Source of the DNA: Enterobacter sp. ENT03
GTDB taxonomy: Bacteria > Pseudomonadota > Gammaproteobacteria > Enterobacterales > Enterobacteriaceae
Reading direction: 5' to 3'
DNA length: 33,093 nucleotides
NCBI RefSeq assembly: GCF_019218745.1
Contig: NZ_JAHUXA010000030.1
Location: 1-33,093, forward strand
Below are positions 8,573 through 18,369 of this stretch, in pieces. Every line of letters starts with the position of its first letter. Within the stretch, counting starts at the first letter, position 1. Both the position numbers and the translations under genes were made by a program. The notes below the pieces were generated by a model. The model had not been told where the DNA came from and searched no databases. It saw only the letters and a list, made by a program, of their open reading frames with translations.

Positions 8573-8987
8573 CCTAATATTTGTCCGGAATCATATAATT
8601 AAATAGGGATTTAAATTAACCAACAATAAATCAAACGCCGGCATTGCCGCATTGCCCACCTATTAATAATAGCAATTACCATACATCCAGCAAATATATT
8701 AAGTAAATATAAAATAACTATTCGCTTTATATTAAAATTCAATATAAATAGAATTTTCGGTCATTAATTTATGAGTACGGATGCGATCCGTCTGTAGGAT
8801 TTGCTAAAAAGTTCCACAACTTTGCCTTGATATAATATATATCATTTTTGACATATGGGACGCAACCACTGTGATGCCATACAGGGAAAATTACGCCTCA
8901 TCGTAAGACCACCTTAGAAAATTTAGAGCAGCGAGTCATACCCCGCCTTATGCGGGTAATTTATTTATCTATACAAAAGGATTTAAA
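8573..8987 (+). promoter_or_regulatory. AT-rich control region of the fimbrial operon
   Basis: These 415 bp hold no gene. The region is strikingly AT-rich, especially 8590-8760, unlike the flanking housekeeping genes. It contains an AT-only inverted repeat (8726-8733 with 8741-8748) and a 15-bp dyad ACGGAT-GCG-ATCCGT (8777-8791). It also contains an extended -10 promoter near 8831 and a small CCCGC/GCGGG hairpin (8942-8956) about 32 bp before the pilin ATG. Such AT-rich DNA is a usual target of H-NS silencing (inference). No long inverted repeats that would mark an invertible switch were seen. Confidence 0.6.
8828..8836 (+). promoter_or_regulatory. Candidate fimbrial promoter, extended -10
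   Basis: TGATATAAT combines a perfect -10 TATAAT (8831-8836) with the TG extension one base upstream. No good -35 lies at 16-18 bp, which fits an extended -10 or activator-dependent promoter. Transcripts would have a leader of about 145 nt before the pilin gene. Confidence 0.5.
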
Positions 8988-9554
8988 ATGAAAAAGTTAT
9001 TTAAAACAGCACTGGCAACCGTGTTAGTCATTGGGGCCGCATCATCTGCAAACGCAGAAAATAGCGGCAAGGTTACTTTTAAGGGTTCGGTTATCAATGA
9101 CACCTGTGATATTTCAATAAATGGTCAGACGGGTACAGATTTTGATATTACCTTCCCGGCCAGTTATCCAGGAAGTTTTGTTGGTGGCGTGGGCGCGGAA
9201 GGGGCAGCAAAAACGTTCACGATGGATCTTGTTGGCTGTGAACCCGGCACCCTGACCAAAGTCAGCGCTGCATTTACAGGTGCTCACAGTACGGGGGCCG
9301 CTGTCCTGGATACTACCGGTACGGCCCAAAACGTCGGCATCAAACTTTACAGCAAAAATGGGGGGTCGAGAACAGCGGTGATGTTTGACGGCACAACACC
9401 GACTACGGACTATGCCACTTTTGGTAATGGCTCCTCTTCCTCTAAAAAGAACGCCAGCCTGAAATACGAAGCGGTAGCCATTCAGAAAGGTGCAACTGCT
9501 GTCAGTGTGGGTGATTACCAGGCCACCGCAGACTACGAACTGGTTTACCAGTAA
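8988..9554 (+). CDS. Chaperone-usher fimbrial major subunit (pilin)
   Basis: A 188-aa secreted pilin. The first 23 residues form a signal peptide with cleavage expected after SANA. The mature N-terminus SGKVTFKGSV alternates as a donor strand and is followed by the conserved first Cys (Cys40, NDTCDISI). Cys84 gives the usual intradomain disulfide. The C-terminus ADYELVYQ has the penultimate Tyr of the pilin beta-zipper that is recognised by the chaperone. Being first in the operon and followed by a strong hairpin, it is probably the abundant rod subunit. No close named relative is recognised, so no symbol is given. Ribosome site AAAGGAT precedes the ATG. Confidence 0.9.
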   Translation: MKKLFKTALATVLVIGAASSANAENSGKVTFKGSVINDTCDISINGQTGTDFDITFPASYPGSFVGGVGAEGAAKTFTMDLVGCEPGTLTKVSAAFTGAHSTGAAVLDTTGTAQNVGIKLYSKNGGSRTAVMFDGTTPTTDYATFGNGSSSSKKNASLKYEAVAIQKGATAVSVGDYQATADYELVYQ

Positions 9555-9572
9555 TAACATCGCCGTTCACTC

Positions 9573-9603
9573 TCTGGCTTTACGGCCTTGCCGTAGAGCC
9601 AGA
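9573..9603 (+). terminator. Strong intercistronic hairpin after the pilin gene
   Basis: A 14-bp stem with one wobble pair and a 3-nt loop (9573-9586 with 9590-9603) lies 18 bp after the pilin stop. It is followed by an A/T-rich tail with TTTTTTT about 12 bases later. It could be a partial terminator or a 3'-end stabiliser of the pilin message. Either would raise pilin expression over chaperone and usher, as known for other fimbrial operons. Confidence 0.75.
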
Positions 9604-9635
9604 AAATTTATTCATTTTTTTAGGATTGTCACCCA

Positions 9636-10349
9636 ATGATAAATAGTCGACTGACAATAGTATCGCTGATAGTCATGTTTTTTTCTGCGCAATCATTTGC
9701 CGGAATTGTTCTGGGTGGCACCCGGCTCATCTACCCGGCGGATAAAAAAGAAATTCAGTTACCCATTAAGAATACGGATAACGACTCCTCTCATTTAGTC
9801 CAGTCATGGCTTAACGACAGTAATAATAACAAAGCACCGTTTATCATCACGCCCCCGCTTTTTAAGCTGGAGGCACAAAAAGAGACGTTGCTACATATTA
9901 TTTACACAGGAAAAAAAGCCGCATTACCTGAAGATCGGGAAACGCTGTTCTGGCTCAATGTGAAATCTATAGCCGCAACATCAGATGAAAATGAAAATAA
10001 AAGCATGTTGCAACTGGCTATAAAAAGCCGTCTGAAGGTGTTCTGGCGGCCCGAAAAGTTAAGTAGTGAAGCCGCTAACCGGGCCTGGGAAGATCTGACT
10101 TTTTCACGTATGGATAACCGTTTAAAAGTGAGTAACCCAACTCCTTATCATATTTCTATTGCCTCTTTATCCGTTAATGGGAAAGCCATTGAAAGCACCG
10201 ACAAATCAAAACCCGGTGCTGTCACGATGATGGTTATGCCGTTTGCATCGAACACTTATCCCTTACCTGCTTCTGCGGGCAATAACGTGAGTTGGTCAGC
10301 GATTAACGACTACGGCGGCACCACAGCAACTAAAACGCATACCTTCTGA
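9636..10349 (+). CDS. Periplasmic fimbrial chaperone, PapD/FimC family
   Basis: Binds pilin subunits in the periplasm by donor-strand complementation and delivers them to the usher. The 237-aa precursor has a signal peptide ending at SFA (residue 22). Family motifs are TRLIYPADKKE near the mature N-terminus, PPLFKLEAQK, RETLFWLNVKSI, KSRLKVFWRP and NPTPYHIS. With cleavage after residue 22, Arg30 and Lys134 become mature Arg8 and Lys112, exactly the two residues that anchor the subunit C-terminus in PapD and FimC. The short F1-G1 loop places it in the FGS class, which assembles rod fimbriae with a tip adhesin. It lies 81 bp after the pilin gene, with the hairpin between. Confidence 0.93.
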   Translation: MINSRLTIVSLIVMFFSAQSFAGIVLGGTRLIYPADKKEIQLPIKNTDNDSSHLVQSWLNDSNNNKAPFIITPPLFKLEAQKETLLHIIYTGKKAALPEDRETLFWLNVKSIAATSDENENKSMLQLAIKSRLKVFWRPEKLSSEAANRAWEDLTFSRMDNRLKVSNPTPYHISIASLSVNGKAIESTDKSKPGAVTMMVMPFASNTYPLPASAGNNVSWSAINDYGGTTATKTHTF

Positions 10350-10393
10350 CGTTTTAACGCAATTACGCGGGTACATGGAAGAGTTTAAAATTC

Positions 10394-12889
10394 ATGGCAA
10401 ATGAAAAACATTATAACGCTGGGTTCGCTCTGTCGCTTCTGGCGGTATGCATTGCAGCGTTGATACACCCCGCGTTCGCGGGCGAAAAGTTTAACGTTCA
10501 GGCGCTGGAGTTCGATTCACCGCTGGAAAATACCGCGACGCTGGAAAATTTCCTTAACAATAATGCCTTACAACCTGGCACCTACAATACCAGGGTGATG
10601 ATCGATGGCACGGTGGTCGACACGTGCGACATCACGTTTGAAATGTCCGCTGACAAAAAGCGTCTCGTGCCGATTTTAACGAAAGCCGATCTACGCGAGC
10701 TGGGCATCAAAGTGGACACCGTGCCGATGCTTAAGGATCTCAGGGATGAGGCGCGGGCTGATGACCTCCACCGCTATGTCCCCGAAGCCGGTTATACCTT
10801 TGATATGCTCGACCAGATGCTGATCGTTCGTATGCCGCAGATTTATCGCCAGACGCAATTAAACGACATCGCTAATCCTCGCAGTTGGGATGATGGTCTG
10901 CCCGCTGCATGGGTGGATTACTACTATAGCGGCTCGACCAATCACAGCGACATTGGCCCCGACGAAACCAACCATTACGTCAACCTTAACGCCGGGATCA
11001 ACCTGGGGGCATGGCGTTTGCGTAACAACAGCATGTACTCCAATACCGACGGCTGGGATTCTGCCAATACCTGGGTACAGCGAGACATCGCGCCCCTGAA
11101 AAGCCAACTGGCGATAGGGGAAACCTGGACCGATGGCGAACTGTTCGACAGCGTGCAATTTACTGGCATCAAGTTGGGCACTTACACGAACATGCTGTCA
11201 AATCGCGAACAGGGCTTTGCGCCAACCATTACCGGTATCGCCAGAAGCGACGCCAAAGTGACCATCAAACAGAACGGCTATGTGATCTACCAGACTTTCG
11301 TCTCGCCGGGGCCGTTTGAAATTAACGATCTTAATCAGGCTTCCGCAGGCAACGAATTTGAAGTCATCGTGACCGAAGCGGATGGCAGCGAGCACAGTTA
11401 CATTCAGAACAGCGCCGCTGTGCCCATTCTGTTGCGTGAAAATTCCCTGAAATACAGTCTTGCCGGGGGGCGCTATCGTAGCGCGGGGAATGGCGGCGAA
11501 GAGCCGGACTTCATGCAAGGCACGCTGGCGTATGGTTTGCCTGCGGGGATGACCGTTTATGGCGGTTCGCTGGCCAGCAACGATTACCAGTCGGCAATGC
11601 TTGGTCTGGGGGCAGACCTGCACGCCTTTGGCGGTATTTCTACCGACGTGACACATGCGAGGACGCGCAACATTAATGGCAACTCCGCCGAAGGGTTATC
11701 CTGGCGGGCGCAATATTCAAAAAGACTGAGCGTAACGGACACTTCGCTGACGCTGGCCAGTTATCGCTACTCCACCTCCGACTTTTATACCTTCCAGGAG
11801 GCGATCAACGAATGGAATGACGATCAGGAGGAAGAAAGCGAACTGTTTAGTTACCGCAACCAATACAACCGCCGCAGCAGCCAGCAAATAAACGTGAGTC
11901 AGAGCCTCGGGGAATGGGGGGCGCTGTATGTTAACGGCAGACAACAGGATTACTGGCATCTTGATGGCAAAGAACGCACGTTAAACGTCGGTTACAGCCA
12001 GACGTTCGACTACTTTTTTATGTCCCTGAATTACAGCCAGACGAAAACGCCTTATTACGACACCGACCGCCAGGTTTCCCTGTCATTAAGTGTGCCGTTA
12101 GCTCGCTGGCTGCCAAACGCCACCGCCAATTACAGTGTTAATCATGCCCAGCACGATAACACCAGCCATTCAGTGGGGATTTCAGGAACGGCGCTGGAGC
12201 AGAACAATCTCAGCTACAGCCTGATGCAAAACTACACCACCGACGATCAGGGCAACGGCGGAAGCCTGTCCACGCAGTACAGTGGCTCATGGGGCCAGGC
12301 AGGGCTGGGCTACAACTATTCCCCGGATAACCAGCAAATCAACTATTCCCTGCGTGGTGGCGTGGTGGCGCACCCGTACGGCGTTACGCTGGCGCAATCT
12401 ATCGGTAACAGCATCGCGCTGGTACATACCGAGGGAGCCTCTGGCGTGTCGATCACCAACGGCAATGGCATCCGCACGGATTACTTTGGCAACGCGATTG
12501 TGCCCTGGCTATCAGACTACCGCCGTAACCGGATCACCGTGAACACCGAAACCACAGCGGATGTAGATATTCCCGAAGCGGTGCAGGAAGTCGTCCCTAC
12601 AAATGGCGCGGTGGTACTGGCGAAATTTACCTCCTACGTGGGCGCACGAGTGCTGGTGCAGCTAACGCATCACGGCAAACCTATTCCCTATGGCGCAATA
12701 GTCAGTCTGGATAAAAACCATAACGCCATCGTCGGCGATGCGGGCGAAGTCTATCTCAGCGGCATTCAGGGGCAAACGACACTGCTGGCAAAATGGGGCG
12801 ACAGCGCCGGGCAGCAGTGTCAAGGCACCTTTAACGTGCCGGAAGAACCCCAGGATAGCGTGTTAACCCTGCCAGTTAATTGCCAGTAA
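10394..12889 (+). CDS. Outer-membrane fimbrial usher, FimD/PapC family
   Basis: An 831-aa outer-membrane assembly platform. A signal peptide ends at HPAFA (residue 29). The N-terminal chaperone-binding domain follows (FNVQALEFDSP, then GTYNTRVMIDG). The 24-strand barrel and plug domain come next, with the usher-typical GLRLR-like strands, FVSPGPFEINDL and EVIVTEADGS. The C-terminal domains end with a Cys pair (GQQCQG and VNCQ). The N-terminal domain lacks the usual PCLT cysteine (it reads VPILT) and has a single Cys78 instead. Base composition is higher in GC than the pilin, chaperone and adhesin genes. It starts 44 bp after the chaperone gene and ends 21 bp before the adhesin gene. Confidence 0.94.
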   Translation: MANEKHYNAGFALSLLAVCIAALIHPAFAGEKFNVQALEFDSPLENTATLENFLNNNALQPGTYNTRVMIDGTVVDTCDITFEMSADKKRLVPILTKADLRELGIKVDTVPMLKDLRDEARADDLHRYVPEAGYTFDMLDQMLIVRMPQIYRQTQLNDIANPRSWDDGLPAAWVDYYYSGSTNHSDIGPDETNHYVNLNAGINLGAWRLRNNSMYSNTDGWDSANTWVQRDIAPLKSQLAIGETWTDGELFDSVQFTGIKLGTYTNMLSNREQGFAPTITGIARSDAKVTIKQNGYVIYQTFVSPGPFEINDLNQASAGNEFEVIVTEADGSEHSYIQNSAAVPILLRENSLKYSLAGGRYRSAGNGGEEPDFMQGTLAYGLPAGMTVYGGSLASNDYQSAMLGLGADLHAFGGISTDVTHARTRNINGNSAEGLSWRAQYSKRLSVTDTSLTLASYRYSTSDFYTFQEAINEWNDDQEEESELFSYRNQYNRRSSQQINVSQSLGEWGALYVNGRQQDYWHLDGKERTLNVGYSQTFDYFFMSLNYSQTKTPYYDTDRQVSLSLSVPLARWLPNATANYSVNHAQHDNTSHSVGISGTALEQNNLSYSLMQNYTTDDQGNGGSLSTQYSGSWGQAGLGYNYSPDNQQINYSLRGGVVAHPYGVTLAQSIGNSIALVHTEGASGVSITNGNGIRTDYFGNAIVPWLSDYRRNRITVNTETTADVDIPEAVQEVVPTNGAVVLAKFTSYVGARVLVQLTHHGKPIPYGAIVSLDKNHNAIVGDAGEVYLSGIQGQTTLLAKWGDSAGQQCQGTFNVPEEPQDSVLTLPVNCQ

Positions 12890-12910
12890 GCGAAGAAGGA
12901 AATAACCCAA

Positions 12911-13972
12911 ATGAGACAGAACAAAAAAACATTATACCTGTTACCGATATTACTGGCGGGCGGTGGATTATTGGCTACGGGAAATTCATATGCGGGCTGT
13001 AGCGGTACCAGTGATTCCTGGGAGGCGCAATTCCCTGCTTTTTTAAATAAACAGGTCAGAATCATTATCGGCTCAGATGCATTCAATGACGGTGTCAATG
13101 ACCAGATTAAGTTTGGAGAATACAGAAGTAACGGGACAGTGTCTGTTGATTGTCACAAAGCGCCTTATGGCAATAAAGACCAGGGGTATACGAACAATAG
13201 TCTGCATAATATTGGTGATTATGTTTATGAAAGTAATATTCCAGGGATAGGTGTCATTGGCGCTATGACAAACGATGACATAGTATTCCCTATTGGCATG
13301 GAATCGGCACTCAGGACAATGGATGAATTCCCCGCTGAGCAGTTAGGGGGCTACAAATACAAAATCGAACCGCGCGCGACTTTTGCCGTTAAAGTTTATG
13401 ATAAAAATCGACTGCCACCCGCAGGCCCCTATGTCCTGAATATGGCACCTTTTGCTGCACAAATGAAATATGGCCAAATAATAGTTGCAAACTTACAGCC
13501 AGGAAATACCACCATCACATTTGTCCAGGCATCCTGCCAGTTACCCAAGCCTAATATCGACGTTAATCTCGGCAGCATCGCGCCCGGGGAAATTAACCCG
13601 ACCAGTGATACACGGGCTAATTTTAATATCGAATTAACCCAGTGCGGTAAGGGGATTAAAGTCGATTATAAATTTGTTAACAATGCCGTCGCGCCTTCCG
13701 ATAATACGATTCTGGCGCTGGATAATATTTCTAACAAGGCACAAGGCGTGGGTATCCAGATCCTCAGTAATAATATCCCGCTTAAACTCAATAACCCGGC
13801 GGGTCCTGGTGGGTCAATTGAAGATTACACCACCGCAGTCAGCGAGGTTGCCACGGAGGGAGCTAGCGTGACCATTCCGCTAACGGCGCGCTACAAACGC
13901 CTGAATGATGGCGTAGCTGTCTCCTCTGGAGCCGTGCAGGCCACCGCCAATTTTGAAGTGCACTACCATTGA
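12911..13972 (+). CDS. Fimbrial tip adhesin, two-domain
   Basis: A 353-aa secreted protein in the usual last position of a fimbrial operon. The signal peptide ends at GNSYA (residue 28). The N-terminal domain, about 29-205, is unlike the pilin, has one cysteine pair (Cys30 and Cys81), and is probably the receptor-binding lectin domain. The C-terminal part (about 206-353) is a pilin domain: ASCQLPKPNIDVNLGSI, Cys209 with Cys245, and an end NFEVHYH that contains the penultimate Tyr. FimH and related adhesins share this plan. I recognise no specific receptor family. The gene is AT-rich and has a clear AAGGAAAT ribosome site. Confidence 0.85.
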   Translation: MRQNKKTLYLLPILLAGGGLLATGNSYAGCSGTSDSWEAQFPAFLNKQVRIIIGSDAFNDGVNDQIKFGEYRSNGTVSVDCHKAPYGNKDQGYTNNSLHNIGDYVYESNIPGIGVIGAMTNDDIVFPIGMESALRTMDEFPAEQLGGYKYKIEPRATFAVKVYDKNRLPPAGPYVLNMAPFAAQMKYGQIIVANLQPGNTTITFVQASCQLPKPNIDVNLGSIAPGEINPTSDTRANFNIELTQCGKGIKVDYKFVNNAVAPSDNTILALDNISNKAQGVGIQILSNNIPLKLNNPAGPGGSIEDYTTAVSEVATEGASVTIPLTARYKRLNDGVAVSSGAVQATANFEVHYH

Positions 13973-13991
13973 TCCGTAAACCAACGGGAGC

Positions 13992-14020
13992 TTGAGTTCT
14001 CCAGCGTTAACGCGTAGTTT
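13992..14020 (+). promoter_or_regulatory. Candidate thiC operon promoter
   Basis: TTGAGT (13992-13997) and TAGTTT (14015-14020) are 17 bp apart, just after the adhesin gene and ahead of the riboswitch. The -10 match is weak. A promoter must lie in this stretch if the thi operon is expressed independently of the fimbrial genes. Confidence 0.4.
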
Positions 14021-14028
14021 ATTTCCAC

Positions 14029-14049
14029 TGCCCCGGTTTAACTGGGGCA
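14029..14049 (+). terminator. Hairpin between fimbrial operon and riboswitch
   Basis: An 8-bp stem, TGCCCCGG with CTGGGGCA (one G-U), around a 5-nt loop, is followed by ATTTCTTG. It may be the terminator of the fimbrial operon, or of rsd before the insertion. If the promoter at 13992 is used, it is instead the first structure of the thiC leader. The T-tract is short. Confidence 0.55.
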
Positions 14050-14051
14050 AT

Positions 14052-14149
14052 TTCTTGTCGGAGTGCCGCGTGCGAAAGCACCGGCTGAGACCGTTAATTC
14101 GGGATCCGCGGAACCTGATCAGGTTAGAACCTGCGAAGGGAACAAGAGT
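14052..14149 (+). promoter_or_regulatory. TPP riboswitch (THI element) of thiCEFSGH
   Basis: The conserved THI-box blocks are present: GGCTGAGA near 14083-14090, then GAACCTGATCAGGTTAGAAC and CTGCGAAGGGAACAAGAG. Helix P1 pairs CTTGT (14054-14058) with ACAAG (14142-14146). The P3 arm carries GTGC-GAAA-GCAC, a GNRA-capped extension. Downstream, CCCTCTTGC (about 14182-14190) can pair with the 3' side of P1 (ACAAGAG), and the thiC ribosome site GGAATGAG lies near 14230. In E. coli TPP binding to this element lowers thiC translation and triggers transcript termination. Confidence 0.95.
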
Positions 14150-14236
14150 TCATCTGCACGGCATCGCTGTTTCGGCGATCGCCCTCTTGCTTCATCCGTC
14201 GTTCTGACAAGCCACGTCCTTAACGTTATGGAATGA

Positions 14237-16029
<1,793 letters not shown>

Positions 16030-16030
<1 letters not shown>

Positions 16031-16665
16031 TGTACCAGCCTGATTTTCCGCCGGTGCCCTTCCGGCTCGGACTTTATCCGGTGGTCGACAGCGTGGACTG
16101 GATCGAGCGGCTGCTCGGTGCCGGGGTGCGAACGCTGCAACTGCGCATCAAAGATAAGCGCGACGATGAGGTCGAATCCGATGTCATCGCCGCCATCGCC
16201 CTTGGCCGTCGCTACCAGGCGCGACTGTTTATCAACGATTACTGGCGGTTGGCGATCAAACATGACGCATACGGCGTGCATCTGGGGCAGGAGGATTTGC
16301 AGGATACCGATTTGCAGGCAATACGCGCGGCGGGATTACGCCTGGGGGTATCGACCCACGACGATATGGAAATTGACATCGCGCTGGCGGCGAAACCGTC
16401 CTATATCGCTCTCGGCCATGTTTTCCCGACACAAACCAAACAGATGCCCTCTGCCCCGCAGGGGCTGACACAGCTGGCGCGGCATATTTCCCGGCTGGAG
16501 AATTATCCGACGGTGGCCATCGGCGGCATCAGCTTTGAACGCGCACCCGCGGTGCTGGCAACCGGGGTGGGTAGCATCGCGGTGGTCAGCGCCATCACCG
16601 CTGCCGATGACTGGCAGGCGGCAACCCGGCAGTTGCTGGATGTGGCGGGGGTGGGCGATGAATGA
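16030..16665 (+). CDS. thiE: Thiamine-phosphate synthase ThiE
   Basis: Couples HMP diphosphate with thiazole phosphate to give thiamine phosphate. The 211-aa TIM-barrel protein has the length of E. coli ThiE. Recognisable parts are LQLRIKDK with the substrate-binding residues near 38-45, [19 protein letters not shown], and the phosphate-binding end AIGGIS with [11 protein letters not shown]. The start codon overlaps the thiC stop, and the end overlaps thiF by 8 bases, so translation is coupled along the operon. Confidence 0.97.
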
Positions 16666-17413
16666 CAACGATTTCATGCGCTACAGCCGGCAGATCCTGC
16701 TGGAAGACATCGCCATTGACGGACAACAACAGCTGCTCGCCAGCCGGGTACTGATTATCGGGCTTGGCGGGCTGGGCTCCCCGGCGGCGCTGTATCTGGC
16801 GGCGGCTGGCGTCGGGACGCTGGTGCTCGCCGATGACGACGCGGTGCATCTCAGTAATCTGCAACGGCAGATCCTGTTCACCATGGACGATATTGCCCGG
16901 CCAAAAACACAGGCCGCGGCGCAGCGCTTACAGCAGCTCAATCCGGACATTGACCTGATCGCCCTTAATCAGCGACTGGCGGGGGATCTGTTGCATCAGG
17001 AAGTTGCCCGCGCCGATGTGGTGCTGGATTGCAGCGATAACATGACCACCCGCCAGGCGATCAATGCCGCCTGCGTGGCGAGCAATACGCCGCTCATCAG
17101 CGCCAGTGCCGTGGGCTTTGGCGGGCAGTTGATGGTGCTGACGCCGCCGTGGGCGCAGGGCTGCTATCGCTGCCTGTGGCCGGACGATGCAGAGCCGGAG
17201 CGCAACTGCCGTACGGCTGGCGTTATCGGCCCGGTGGTGGGCGTGATGGGCAGCCTGCAGGCGCTGGAAGCCATCAAACTGTTAACCGGCATGGCGCCTG
17301 CGCAGGGCGAGCTGCGCCTGTTCGATGCCCGCAGCCATCACTGGCGCACCCTCTCCCTTCAGCGAGCGGCCAACTGCCCGACGTGCGGAGGCCTGCATGC
17401 GCATTCTGTTTAA
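16658..17413 (+). CDS. thiF: ThiS adenylyltransferase ThiF
   Basis: Activates the C-terminus of the sulfur carrier ThiS with ATP so that it can take sulfur for thiazole synthesis. At 251 aa it equals E. coli ThiF. The E1-like nucleotide-binding loop [11 protein letters not shown] is at 35-45, followed by [13 protein letters not shown]. Zinc is held by Cys169 and Cys172 (CYRC) with Cys240 and Cys243 (CPTC). Cys184, which forms the acyl-disulfide with ThiS in E. coli, is conserved in ERNCRTAG. The ATG at 16658 lies inside the end of thiE; thiS starts 17 bases before its stop. Confidence 0.97.
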   Translation: MNDNDFMRYSRQILLEDIAIDGQQQLLASRVLIIGLGGLGSPAALYLAAAGVGTLVLADDDAVHLSNLQRQILFTMDDIARPKTQAAAQRLQQLNPDIDLIALNQRLAGDLLHQEVARADVVLDCSDNMTTRQAINAACVASNTPLISASAVGFGGQLMVLTPPWAQGCYRCLWPDDAEPERNCRTAGVIGPVVGVMGSLQALEAIKLLTGMAPAQGELRLFDARSHHWRTLSLQRAANCPTCGGLHAHSV

Positions 17414-17597
17414 TGATGAGCCAATGCAGTGCGCCGACGCGCTGACGGTCAGCGCCCTGCTGACGCAGCTTAATCAGCTCACGCCGGGCGTGGCGCTGGC
17501 GCTCAATCAGCACATCCTCCCGCGGGATCGCTGGGATCAACAACTGTTGCAGGATGGCGATCGGATCCTGCTTTTCCAGGCCATCGCCGGAGGCTGA
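17397..17597 (+). CDS. thiS: Sulfur carrier protein ThiS
   Basis: A 66-aa ubiquitin-fold protein that carries sulfur as a C-terminal thiocarboxylate to ThiG. It has the length of E. coli ThiS and the required C-terminal Gly-Gly (LLFQAIAGG). The start MRILFNDEP is behind a GGAGG site within the thiF 3' end. It lies one base before thiG. Confidence 0.96.
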   Translation: MRILFNDEPMQCADALTVSALLTQLNQLTPGVALALNQHILPRDRWDQQLLQDGDRILLFQAIAGG

Positions 17598-17598
17598 T

Positions 17599-18369
17599 AT
17601 GTTACGCATTGCTGATAAAACTTTTGATTCCCACCTCTTTACCGGGACGGGGAAATTCGCCTCCCCGGCACTGATGACAGACGCGATCCGCGCCTCCGGT
17701 AGCCAGCTGGTCACGCTGGCGATGAAGCGCGTTGATTTACACCAGCGCAGTGATGATCTGCTGGCACCGCTGCTGGAGGCTGGCGTGATGCTGCTGCCCA
17801 ATACTTCAGGCGCAAAAAACGCCGAAGAAGCGGTGTTTGCCGCACAGCTGGCACGAGAAGCGCTCGGTACGCACTGGCTGAAACTGGAGATCCACCCGGA
17901 TCCGCGCTGGCTGCTGCCCGATCCCATCGAAACCCTTAAAGCAGCAGAAATGCTGGTGAAGCAGGGTTTTACCGTGCTGCCCTATTGCAGCGCCGATCCT
18001 GTGTTATGCAAGCGCCTGGAGGAGGCGGGATGCGCAGCGGTGATGCCGCTCGGCGCACCCATCGGCTCTAATCAGGGTCTGGAAACCCGCGCAATGCTGG
18101 AAATTATCATCGCCCAGGCCAGCGTGCCCGTGGTGGTGGATGCCGGAATTGGCGCACCCAGCCATGCCACGCTGGCGCTGGAAATGGGCGCGGATGCGGT
18201 GCTGGTCAATACCGCTATTGCGGTAGCTGACGATCCGGTGAAGATGGCTCATGCTTTCCGCCTCGCGGTGGAAGCAGGCGTACTGGCGCGTGCCGCCGTA
18301 CCGGGCGCCCGGCAGTCTTACGCCCAGGCCACCAGCCCGCTGACCGGCTTTCTGGAGGCGCAGCCATGA
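17599..18369 (+). CDS. thiG: Thiazole synthase ThiG
   Basis: Condenses deoxyxylulose phosphate, dehydroglycine (from ThiH) and ThiS sulfur to the thiazole phosphate. The 256-aa protein has E. coli ThiG length. The Schiff-base lysine is Lys95 in LKLEIHPD. Other conserved parts are [28 protein letters not shown] and the phosphate-binding [13 protein letters not shown]. Its stop overlaps the thiH start (ATGA). Confidence 0.97.
   Translation: MLRIADKTFDSHLFTGTGKFASPALMTDAIRASGSQLVTLAMKRVDLHQRSDDLLAPLLEAGVMLLPNTSGAKNAEEAVFAAQLAREALGTHWLKLEIHPDPRWLLPDPIETLKAAEMLVKQGFTVLPYCSADPVLCKRLEEAGCAAVMPLGAPIGSNQGLETRAMLEIIIAQASVPVVVDAGIGAPSHATLALEMGADAVLVNTAIAVADDPVKMAHAFRLAVEAGVLARAAVPGARQSYAQATSPLTGFLEAQP

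Noticed and set aside
8573-8987. Invertible promoter switch like fimS
   Set aside because: Only short or AT-only inverted repeats were found, none flanking the promoter at useful distance, and no recombinase gene is present.
8515-13990. Mobile element ends or attachment sites around the fimbrial operon
   Set aside because: No integrase, transposase, tRNA gene or convincing flanking direct repeat was seen.
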